This document shows, piece after piece, positions 52,805 to 60,892 of a stretch of 64,000 nucleotides of DNA. A program made the position numbers and the translations under genes. The DNA comes from Pontibacter virosus. Its GTDB lineage: Bacteria > Bacteroidota > Bacteroidia > Cytophagales > Hymenobacteraceae. Numbering within the stretch: position 1 is the first letter of the stretch; every line of letters begins with the position of its first letter. Under the pieces are notes generated by a model. That model was given only the letters and a program-made list of their open reading frames with translations. It did not search any database and was not told the origin of the DNA. The stretch is from positions 372,001 through 436,000 of the forward strand of contig NZ_QEKI01000004.1 of assembly GCF_003096355.1 (NCBI RefSeq). Direction: 5' to 3'.

Positions 52805-53593
52805 ATGAAGCATAGCAACCATAAAAAAGACCGAAGGCTTGCAGTTATGCAAAACTACTTTAGTGATATCCCGAACATAGGCAATACACTTGATTTAGTT
52901 GCATTTGCAGATAGAAGCCAGATCAAGAAGAATCGAATTAGCGACTTTGCAGATTTGCTAAAAGATGATTCAGATTTTAATACCCAGACGATAAACACTG
53001 ATATCCTTCAAACCGAGGAATTTAGCGACTTATTTGAGTCCGTGCTAAGGAGGGTGGTACAGACAAGTTCTAAGGAAAAACATAGAAGATTCAGGGATAT
53101 ATTGATCAATCAAATGCTTAGCCCGAGCATCAATATTGACAGTGCTGAGATTTATTTAGACTTAATTTCAAGTCTTAGTGAAGCTGAAATCACGATTTTG
53201 CATCATTTCAACCTCTTCTATATTAAACTTAAGCCTGTTCAGCAAAATCTAGCAAGACATAACAATAAGTTGGAACAGCTTAGAGAACGATTAGAACCGG
53301 AAAGAGAACTAAAAGCTGCTGGTTATGCCAACAATTATCTTTCTCTAATCGCAGAGATTAATGAAGTGAATAATCTGATCGCATCTGAAAATGAAAAGAT
53401 CACCTTAGGCAGACATAGACTGGAAGCACCATATTATAATATAACAGAAGATCAATTCCTTTACTTCAAACAAAGGCTTTTTTCGAGAGGCTTGTTAGTT
53501 GACACGGGTATTGGGGGCATTGGTGTTGAACCTTTTGAGTATATGAGCATTACACAGTTTGGTAGGGAATTTATGGAGTACATTATTAGATAA
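52805..53593 (+). CDS. Soluble helical protein in accessory cargo, unknown function
   Basis: A 262-residue protein with no signal or membrane segment. The central part (LQTEEFSDLFESVLRRVVQTSSKEKHRRFRDILINQM, then DSAEIYLDLISSLSEAEITILHHFNLFYIKL) has the helical layout of DUF4393/Abi-alpha-like proteins, in which a helix bundle precedes the motif 'all decisions of the lifetime' type domain. That resemblance is by eye only. A helical coiled section (LARHNNKLEQLRERLEPERELK) follows, and the C-terminus ends in a winged-helix-like segment (DQFLYFKQRLFSRGLLVDTGIGG...FGREFMEYIIR). AT-rich, with a perfect promoter upstream. Possibly a phage-defence or stress cargo gene, but unproven. Confidence 0.8.
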   Translation: MKHSNHKKDRRLAVMQNYFSDIPNIGNTLDLVAFADRSQIKKNRISDFADLLKDDSDFNTQTINTDILQTEEFSDLFESVLRRVVQTSSKEKHRRFRDILINQMLSPSINIDSAEIYLDLISSLSEAEITILHHFNLFYIKLKPVQQNLARHNNKLEQLRERLEPERELKAAGYANNYLSLIAEINEVNNLIASENEKITLGRHRLEAPYYNITEDQFLYFKQRLFSRGLLVDTGIGGIGVEPFEYMSITQFGREFMEYIIR

Positions 53594-53691
53594 AAGAAGT
53601 ATAAAAAATAATTAACTCATAAAATGTATTAAGCACTTGTCACATTACAGAATCTAACTTCCTCTTAAAAGTATCAAAAGTAAAGCCCCCG

Positions 53692-54024
53692 GTTGATGCC
53701 GGGGGTTGGGGGTAAGATTCAAAGCGCGAAGCCGCTGCGAGCGGAAGCCAGAGCCAGCCAGGAGGAGAACACCCGAGAGGGTGGGCGGCTGGCTGCGCGG
53801 CGGCTGACCCGCAGGCGAGCAAAACATGGGTTGTGGGTTTTGTTTTTTGGCCTTAGCCCCGCAGGGATCTAAACAACTTCAAAAGCAAAAAAGGAACAAC
53901 CGTGAGGAGTACCGCAGGCCGGCAAGCGAAGGCAAAAGCAAGGCCGAGCGGGAGCGAGCTTGTATAGCCTTGCTCTTGCCGGAGTGCAGTCCGGCCGAGG
54001 ACACGGACGAACCCCGCTTCACCT
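53692..54024 (+). repeat. GC-rich structured element, copy B
   Basis: About 333 bases, same orientation and order of hairpins as copy A: CCCCCGG-TTGATG-CCGGGGG (53696-53715), CACCC-GAGA-GGGTG, and the GGCAAAAGCAAGGC stem (53931-53944 with 53967-53980, one mismatch). The hairpin loops vary between the copies while the first stem is kept, as in structured RNA. It lies downstream of the second RHS/immunity pair, matching the placement of copy A. Confidence 0.8.
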
Positions 54025-54077
54025 GACAACAGCCTCTCAATAGCAGTAGTTTAAGCTCTGTATAAATAAGTGGAAAA

Positions 54078-54112
54078 GCAAAAGCCCAATCCTGTGTGAA
54101 ATGGGCTTTTGC
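54078..54112. terminator. Hairpin beyond structured element copy B
   Basis: Perfect 11-bp arms 54078-54088 (GCAAAAGCCCA) and 54102-54112 with a 13-base loop. It lies between copy B and the module B immunity gene, which ends at 54189, so it may terminate that operon. Copy A has only the left arm at the matching place. Confidence 0.55.
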
Positions 54113-54188
54113 AATGCAGATACTTGGTTGAGGAAACGGGCTACAAGTCCGCGTCAACGTGGATGACACAGTTTATTTTAAAGCCTCT

Positions 54189-54695
54189 TCATATTAGATC
54201 TTCATCTATCTCACCCTTTACGATCTTAATCTCGTTTATACTGTCCCCCTTGATTGAAATTGATTCGCTTTTTAAAAAAGCATTAACATTGGCTTTCATT
54301 CTTGATTTATCAAGGATTCCATTAGTTTCAACAATTACATAAACATCAGTAAACTCTATTGCACCTTCTCTTGTAGTACATAGATTTATACGTTTAATAT
54401 CATCCGACGTAAGCGAATTATTGCTATTTACAATAATAGGTTGAAATGAACCTTCTTGTACTATCTCGCCTGCATAGCCGTATGCAATCCATTTACCATT
54501 TGGTATGCCGTTTTTAAACTCGATAAATCCTGAAATATTTCCATTATCAAATTTTGAAACTGCTTTTCCATTAAAAGGCTTCTTATTTAAATAATATGTC
54601 CCTTTTCTCTCTTGGAGCTGATCCATTGTTATAGTCGATATTGAACAACCAGCATTTAAAAATACCATTAAACAAAAATATAGAAATACCTTCAT
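54189..54695 (-). CDS. Candidate immunity lipoprotein of RHS module B, MORN-like repeats
   Basis: A 168-residue lipoprotein beginning 3 bases after the RHS-B stop. Lipobox LNAGC after MKVFLYFCLMVF. The N-terminal half has MORN-like strands (GTYYLNKKPFNGKAVSKFDN, GNISGFIEFKNGIPNGKWIA, YGYAGEIVQEGSF), a pattern seen in YwqK-type antitoxin/immunity proteins. The rest is an alpha/beta domain (TREGAIEFTDVYVIVETNG, SISIKGDSINEIKIVKGEID). AT-rich. By position and export it fits a periplasmic immunity protein for the RHS-B tip. Confidence 0.78.
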   Translation of the reverse strand: MKVFLYFCLMVFLNAGCSISTITMDQLQERKGTYYLNKKPFNGKAVSKFDNGNISGFIEFKNGIPNGKWIAYGYAGEIVQEGSFQPIIVNSNNSLTSDDIKRINLCTTREGAIEFTDVYVIVETNGILDKSRMKANVNAFLKSESISIKGDSINEIKIVKGEIDEDLI

Positions 54696-54698
54696 AAC

Positions 54699-57600
54699 CT
54701 ATTTCTTTAAGAAAAATTGAGCATTATAAATACCAGTTTGAATCATATATGCATCTCGCTTTTCATCTCCAAATCCACCGCTAGTACCACCAAATATATT
54801 TTTAAAAGTTTGATTTAGATTTGAACCTTTAAATAGATCTGAATTGGGAAACCCTGCTGCTACACCAAAAATACCATATGATATATTTCCATAATCATCA
54901 TAACGTCTCAAAGTACCGTTCAAGAATGACCATTCCCCTATAACTTTTGCAGCATAAGACAACGTGCCATCACTAGTTATGTCAGATTTCAAATCATATT
55001 TCGCATCATCCGTGACTAAGTTCCTAAATGCACGTCCTTTGGCTCCAAACATTCCACCTTTCATACTAGCAAGAGGTAGAAAATCTGAAATACCTCCTTC
55101 TACAAGAGCATTAAACTCATCAGTCATATCCATCAGATCCTCACTATAAACTTGCGCACCGACCTTTGTGCCTCTACCCTTTAATGGATGGTTACCTCTA
55201 AATGACCTCCCAGAAATACCTCCTCCCGACGTTCTACCAACTTGGTATGTTAAAGGTCTAGCTGTTGCCCATGGATCATTTTCATTATAATTATCTGCCG
55301 TCTCATCCACTACATAAACAGGTGTCTTCTTATTATTTCCTGGCTTTGTTGCTAGCAATTGACCTCCATTCAATTTATATAAAGCTGTATCTAACCCAAA
55401 AGGATCAATAAATCGAACTGGATTATTAAAAGTGTAATGATATGGAGTTGCATAGGGATGTTTTGCGCTCATAGGATCTACCACATGCCATCTTCCAATC
55501 TGGGCATCATACATCCTGGCCCCGTAGTCCATCCAGCCTAGCCCCAGCTCCGTCTGCTTTTCTTTCCCGTTGTACTGGAAGAGGTGGTCCGGCGTACCGG
55601 TTTTCTCAATACCGACCAGGTTGAGTCCCCAGGGGTCGTAGTGGTTCTCCTGCACCAGCATCTGCTCCACATGCAGCACCGACATGTCGTCGAACCAGGC
55701 CGCCTCGTGGCTCTCGTTCGCGAGGAACACCTCCACAAAGCCATCCTGCTGTGCCGTATACGCCAGTTCCAGTTTCTCCCAGCCCCTGTTAGCCTGCCGC
55801 GTGAGCAGCTGGTAGCCCGAATCCACATAGCTGGAGTCTTTGTCATAGGCAATATAGCGCAAATATGCCACAGGTGCTCCTCTTTCTTTCTGCAGCACCT
55901 GCGGGGCCAAGGCGATGCCCGCCCCGATGTAAGGCAGTGCTTTGCTTTTCCCGCTGCCAGGCTCTGCCATGGTACTCACACCAGCCGTGGCCGAACCCAG
56001 CAACCAGGTCGCAAGGTCTAGGCCCCTACTGCTTTTCACTTCCTCTTCGTAAAGGCCATATACCTCTGCACTGACTCTGTCACCCTTTCTCACAGAAAGC
56101 CTTCGGCTCGGCCCCAGCGGGCGATCATGCCCAGCCCCCACGAGTGCCGCGTGAGAACCTGAGCGCGCCCTTCCCCGGTCCAGGTGCCGCGTCTCCGAGA
56201 CACGACCAAATGTCTGCTCCTCCTCGTAAGCCATCATCGGCTCCATTGAAAGCCCCTCCATTGAGTTGACCGGCTCTGCAAAGCTTACCCTGAGGTTGCC
56301 CAGGTGGTCCTTGAGGTGGTATTCATAGCGCCACTGCTCATCTGCCGGTTTGCTGCCATCGAAAAGCGCACGACCCTCCGGTGTGTGAGCAAACTGCAAC
56401 AGCCCAGCCTCAAAAACGAAAGGTCCTGCGTAGTCGGTCGAGCCTGTCAGTTGACCATTTAAGTCGTATATCTCCTTGCGCAGCTTCTGGCCCGCGGCCG
56501 TGTAGAAAAAGCGGATATGTCCTTTGCCGTCCACTTTCACCCGCTCGGGCAGGTTCAGGTAATTATAGATGACGCTGTCAATGCCTTTGTTGGCATCAAA
56601 ATTCATGTTGCCATGGTCGTCGTAGCGGTATTCCACAGTGTTCTCACTCGTGTGGATGCCTTCGCGGAAGTCCACCGCCCACTGTGTATCCAGACCAGGA
56701 TCCGTGACCAGGTCCTGCACGTTCACCAGGCGGTTGCCCTCGTAGCGGTATTTGAGTTTGTCCACCTCGCCCCAGGCCCTGTTGGGGTCCTGGCGCTCGT
56801 GCGCGTCACCCGCTGTCAGCCCGTAGCGCAGCATGGAGCCGATGTTGCCGTTGGCGTCATAGGTAATGCCGCTGACAGAGTAGTGGTTCTCTTCCTCATC
56901 CCATAACCCGGAGGCCCCCTGGGCCCGGTAGCTCGCGCCCAGCAGCCGGTTGGCTTTATCGTAGCTGTAGGCATAACCCCGCTGCACCTTTGCTCCGGAG
57001 GCAGTCTTCCAGAGCGCCCCGGCAATGTTGCCGTTGTACTGAGGGGAATTTCCCAATGCCGACTCCTCCTGGTAGAGAAGCTTCAAGCTGAAGAGGTCGT
57101 CCTGCGGGTCGTCTGGTAGCCTGTCCAGCTCAATACCGTTGATGTCCGTTAGCCAGCCCCGGATGTTGTAGCGGTAGTCCACTTTCTGCAGAAAATCCTG
57201 CTCCCAGGGCTCCTGCCCCGCACCGTTCTTCTTATGCAGCCGTTTGGCCACCAGCTGCCCCAACTCGTTGTAGCTGTTCTCGGCTAGTATCTCCGGTCCA
57301 TGCTCGTCAATTTTCTGTTCCGTCCTCGTGTGACGGCCCATGTGATCGTACTTTAGTAGCTGGTGAATCTGATGGGCGCGCGCCGGCACTGAACCTGCAG
57401 TGGGTAGCTGGTAGGCAGAAAGGGTTTCCTCCGGCTGCCCCACGAAGTTGTAGACTGTGCCCGTCCGCTCCCATTTGGCCACCCGCTTCCCGTTCAGAAA
57501 ACCGTCACCAAGTACCTGGATCACCCGGTATTTGTCGTCATAAAAACTCACTGCCGTCAACCACACTGGTTCTCCCGATACGTCCTGTGCTCCCAACACC

Positions 57601-60600
57601 CGGGTAAGGGAGCCTGTCACCTGGCCCGTCACTTGGCTATTCAACTCTTCTAAACCCGCTCCTGCCAAAAAAGCATCATCAAAGCCGTAGCCGCTGAGCT
57701 GCGGGTAGTTATAGTCATCATAGTACGTCAATGTCTGCAGGTTATCTTTTCCCAGCACGATGCCGATCGGGGAAGAGGCATTGAGCGTATAGCCAACACC
57801 TACACCTGAATTATCTTTTGCCTCAAACTGCTGTGAAACAGCCTCTGCCGCATCCTGCAGAGCCTGGCGGTCGCGATCATCATTTACCACGCCTGTCATG
57901 ACCGGCCTGCCCAGCGCATCGTATTTGACGAAGGACCATCTCTGCGGAGAAGTTGCCTGATTGGCGTCCTGCGTGAAGATGACCTCATCGCGCCGGTTAT
58001 AGACCATCCTAGTAGGGCCTGAACCGGGCACCTGTTTTTCGATCAGCCTACGTCGCCCATCGTACTCGTAACGGAAACACCAGCGCTCCAGGAATTCAGG
58101 TGTGAACTGGGAAGAGAGCGTAATACGCCCATTCAAACTAGGGGAAGGGAGCTCCTCGCGGTAACCCTCGGGCTGTATCACCAGCCTGAGGTTGCCCAGG
58201 TTATCATAGAGGTACTGTGTGATCATGAAATCTTCGGCCACCCCCGAAACCTGGTCTGCCTCCTGAACTTTCTTCATCACCACCCGTCCCTGCCGGTCCT
58301 TATACTCTATTGACAGGGCATTATGCTCGTCGCGTACCTCTGTCACACTGAGCGTGCTCGGCAGGTAATAAGCCTCTGTGTAATATTCCGTGCTTGCTGG
58401 CCCCATGGACTTTACCTGCCACAGCCGTACTTCCCCTTCAGTGTTGGAGCGGTGCTGCAGCTTGGTAGAATGATCCGGGCTGGTCTCTACCGGGAGGCCA
58501 TCGGGCTGCCAATCCGTGCCCGGCGCCCCCTGTTTCAGCACCCGGCACAGGGGCGAGTTCTCGTATATCGGAATTGCCCAGGGATGTTCGCTTGTAGCCA
58601 CGCCCGGGCTGGATGCTGAAGGACTATAAAACAAAAACTGCTCGTTTTCCCCGGTGATGGCCTCCGGCCTGAAAGTCCCATCAGCTCCTTTCACATAGGG
58701 AAGGTAGGTCTTTTCCACCCTCCCAAACTGATCATAGCTAATCGGCTGTACGACATCCTTCCACCCCGGGCTGGCCTGCGTCTGCACCACCTGCACTGGC
58801 TTTCCCAATCCGTCGAAGTAGGTAATCTGCTGTGCCAGCGGGTCTATCGGCAGCCCATCGGCCTCCTCAGCGCTCACCACACCCTTTTCCCTGAGCGTGT
58901 TCTCCACGATGTAATTCATGTCCGAGAGGTCCCGCGCACGCTGCACCTGTATCTCATTGGAGACCACCTGATGAATGCCTCCTCCCATAGTCACGCGCAC
59001 ACTGTAGTAACCCGGTGTGGAGACATACAGCTCCCGCCCGGTCTTACCTGTGAGTACCTTCCCGTCACGCAGCCACTGGTATGTGTCATAAGCCGTAGCC
59101 GACGCCATTGTCACACCCTCTCCCGGGGCTAAGGTTGTAGACCCGTTGATAACGGTGATTACAGGAATTTCATATACCGTTGCCGTCACTGCGCTCCTGC
59201 TACTCTCGCAGCCCTGGCTCACGGATGATACATAGAATGTAGTCGTCGCTGCCAGGCTCGGGGTATAGCTGTTCCCCGTATGCAGGGGCGCCCCGCCCGA
59301 GGGGGCACTGTACCATTGGTAAGTGTAACCGCCCACCTGTGACTGTACGACCATGCTCACGGCGCCCTCCCCTACCCGTGACGCTGCCGGGACGAAGGGA
59401 GCAGGCGGCGGTGTATTCACCGTCACCTGCTCCCCCACGGCAGGCCCCCAGCAGTCTCCCGAGTTGGAATGTCCTCTCAGGTAGTAGGTGTGGGTTCCGC
59501 TGGATGTGGCTATATAAGTCTCACCACTGTTAGCGGGATCGTCGTTCATGCCATCAGGGTTCTGTCCCTGCCAGTACCAGGTCACATCCGACGAGTGACT
59601 GACAGTACGCGTCAGTATTTTGCTTCCGCAGGGGTTTGACGAGACGGATGGCGTAGCCGGGGCCGTGGGCAATGGGACCACTGTTATCCGGATCGGCACG
59701 GCCTCCCCCCAGCAGTTGGTTGCATCGTTCCGGGCACGGATGAAATAAGTGTCTGTCCGGGTGGCCGTAAACGTTTCTGCACTGTTGACTGGGTAGGTAT
59801 CCTTACCCGTCGCCGAAAGCTGCCAGAACCAGGAGATGCCCGAAGGCGGCTGGTCCCGCGTAATGGTCTTCGGCCCGCAGATGTTGGTGGATATGGTCGG
59901 CATGTTGATCGGCTGATCCACGGTCGTCACGCTCACCTGCACGGCAGCTGACACCGCTGTGCAGCCAGAACTGGTCACGGTCACGGCTACGGTGTAGGAG
60001 CCGCCCCCGGTGGCCGTAAGGCTCTGCCCCGTGGCACCTGAGATAGCGCTGCCATTAAGCAGCCACTGGTAAAGGTAGCCCGCGCCCACCGGTGCCTGCA
60101 GCAACACATTTTCCCCATTACAGAAAGTAGTGGAGCCAACTACTTGGACAGTGGCCGGGGGGAGCGGGTTCACCGCCACCTGCACGCTGCCAGTCATGGT
60201 GGCTGCACAGCCCGTGGTAAAAGAGCCCACGACCGTGTAAGTGCCCGCCGCCGTCTGGCTGCCGAAATTCACCTCACCGCCGTTGCCTGTCAAAGGAGAG
60301 CCCACGTTCGCCCCGTTGCGCCGCAGCTGGTAGCGCACCCCGCTCTGGCTGCCCTGAAGCTTCACCGACACGCCGTTGCCGCCGGCACAGTAGCTGCCCC
60401 CGCCCGTCACGCTGTAGGCGTTCGGGCCCGGGTTGGCCTGCACCGACAGGGAGCCCGTAGCCATGTAGAAGTTGCCGTCCGGGCTCGGGCAGCCGCCGGC
60501 TGCCTGCAGGGAGCCCTGCGTCGAGGTCCAGGTCACCGTCACCGAGTTGCCGTTCTGCGTGTAGGTGCCCCCGCTCACGCTCCAGAAGTCAGCCGAGCAG

Positions 60601-60881
60601 CCCACCTCTCCCGTCGCGGTGTAGGTGTAGGTCGAGCCGACGCACACAGTGGTCGGCCCTGTGATGGTGAAGGTGTAGCCCCCGTTACCCGGATCGGGCA
60701 TCAGCAGAGAGGACGCCGCCACCTGGTCACGCGCGGACTTGGACCAGTTGCCCGGTGGGAGCACCGCCGCCTTGCCCTTGCCCGGGCCCTTCTGCGCCAG
60801 TACGCTCAGCTGGGAAAGTAATAACATAATCAGCAAAACTAGAGCGCCTGCATGGCGCAGAAGGGTATAGCGTTTTCTCAT
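54699..60881 (-). CDS. Giant RHS/YD-repeat protein with Ig/PKD-like domains and type-44-like toxin tip
   Basis: A 2060-residue exported polymorphic-toxin protein. Signal peptide at residues 1-30 (LVLLIMLLLSQLSVLAQ). Residues ~50-640 are repeated Ig/PKD-like modules (for example YTFTITGPTTVCVGSTYTYT, VQVVGSTTFCNGENVLLQA, YTYQWYSAPSGGAPL), several of them Cys-containing. A DUF6443-like linker begins near 655 (NYIVENTLRE...QQITYFDGLGKPVQVV), then YD repeats. RHS-core segments are KDHLGNLRVSF (~1527), YDPWGLNLVG (~1745), YNGKEKQTELGLGW and RFIDPFGLD (~1828). The tip (~1830-2060) contains YDLK, then DDYGNISYGIFGVAAGFPNS and FGDEKRDAYMIQTGIYNA, which by eye matches the polymorphic toxin type 44 (Ntox44) pattern. 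It lacks the LRR and LamG modules of RHS-A. Its partner starts 11 bases upstream. Confidence 0.9.
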   Translation of the reverse strand: MRKRYTLLRHAGALVLLIMLLLSQLSVLAQKGPGKGKAAVLPPGNWSKSARDQVAASSLLMPDPGNGGYTFTITGPTTVCVGSTYTYTATGEVGCSADFWSVSGGTYTQNGNSVTVTWTSTQGSLQAAGGCPSPDGNFYMATGSLSVQANPGPNAYSVTGGGSYCAGGNGVSVKLQGSQSGVRYQLRRNGANVGSPLTGNGGEVNFGSQTAAGTYTVVGSFTTGCAATMTGSVQVAVNPLPPATVQVVGSTTFCNGENVLLQAPVGAGYLYQWLLNGSAISGATGQSLTATGGGSYTVAVTVTSSGCTAVSAAVQVSVTTVDQPINMPTISTNICGPKTITRDQPPSGISWFWQLSATGKDTYPVNSAETFTATRTDTYFIRARNDATNCWGEAVPIRITVVPLPTAPATPSVSSNPCGSKILTRTVSHSSDVTWYWQGQNPDGMNDDPANSGETYIATSSGTHTYYLRGHSNSGDCWGPAVGEQVTVNTPPPAPFVPAASRVGEGAVSMVVQSQVGGYTYQWYSAPSGGAPLHTGNSYTPSLAATTTFYVSSVSQGCESSRSAVTATVYEIPVITVINGSTTLAPGEGVTMASATAYDTYQWLRDGKVLTGKTGRELYVSTPGYYSVRVTMGGGIHQVVSNEIQVQRARDLSDMNYIVENTLREKGVVSAEEADGLPIDPLAQQITYFDGLGKPVQVVQTQASPGWKDVVQPISYDQFGRVEKTYLPYVKGADGTFRPEAITGENEQFLFYSPSASSPGVATSEHPWAIPIYENSPLCRVLKQGAPGTDWQPDGLPVETSPDHSTKLQHRSNTEGEVRLWQVKSMGPASTEYYTEAYYLPSTLSVTEVRDEHNALSIEYKDRQGRVVMKKVQEADQVSGVAEDFMITQYLYDNLGNLRLVIQPEGYREELPSPSLNGRITLSSQFTPEFLERWCFRYEYDGRRRLIEKQVPGSGPTRMVYNRRDEVIFTQDANQATSPQRWSFVKYDALGRPVMTGVVNDDRDRQALQDAAEAVSQQFEAKDNSGVGVGYTLNASSPIGIVLGKDNLQTLTYYDDYNYPQLSGYGFDDAFLAGAGLEELNSQVTGQVTGSLTRVLGAQDVSGEPVWLTAVSFYDDKYRVIQVLGDGFLNGKRVAKWERTGTVYNFVGQPEETLSAYQLPTAGSVPARAHQIHQLLKYDHMGRHTRTEQKIDEHGPEILAENSYNELGQLVAKRLHKKNGAGQEPWEQDFLQKVDYRYNIRGWLTDINGIELDRLPDDPQDDLFSLKLLYQEESALGNSPQYNGNIAGALWKTASGAKVQRGYAYSYDKANRLLGASYRAQGASGLWDEEENHYSVSGITYDANGNIGSMLRYGLTAGDAHERQDPNRAWGEVDKLKYRYEGNRLVNVQDLVTDPGLDTQWAVDFREGIHTSENTVEYRYDDHGNMNFDANKGIDSVIYNYLNLPERVKVDGKGHIRFFYTAAGQKLRKEIYDLNGQLTGSTDYAGPFVFEAGLLQFAHTPEGRALFDGSKPADEQWRYEYHLKDHLGNLRVSFAEPVNSMEGLSMEPMMAYEEEQTFGRVSETRHLDRGRARSGSHAALVGAGHDRPLGPSRRLSVRKGDRVSAEVYGLYEEEVKSSRGLDLATWLLGSATAGVSTMAEPGSGKSKALPYIGAGIALAPQVLQKERGAPVAYLRYIAYDKDSSYVDSGYQLLTRQANRGWEKLELAYTAQQDGFVEVFLANESHEAAWFDDMSVLHVEQMLVQENHYDPWGLNLVGIEKTGTPDHLFQYNGKEKQTELGLGWMDYGARMYDAQIGRWHVVDPMSAKHPYATPYHYTFNNPVRFIDPFGLDTALYKLNGGQLLATKPGNNKKTPVYVVDETADNYNENDPWATARPLTYQVGRTSGGGISGRSFRGNHPLKGRGTKVGAQVYSEDLMDMTDEFNALVEGGISDFLPLASMKGGMFGAKGRAFRNLVTDDAKYDLKSDITSDGTLSYAAKVIGEWSFLNGTLRRYDDYGNISYGIFGVAAGFPNSDLFKGSNLNQTFKNIFGGTSGGFGDEKRDAYMIQTGIYNAQFFLKK

Positions 60882-60892
60882 AAAGTCAGGGA

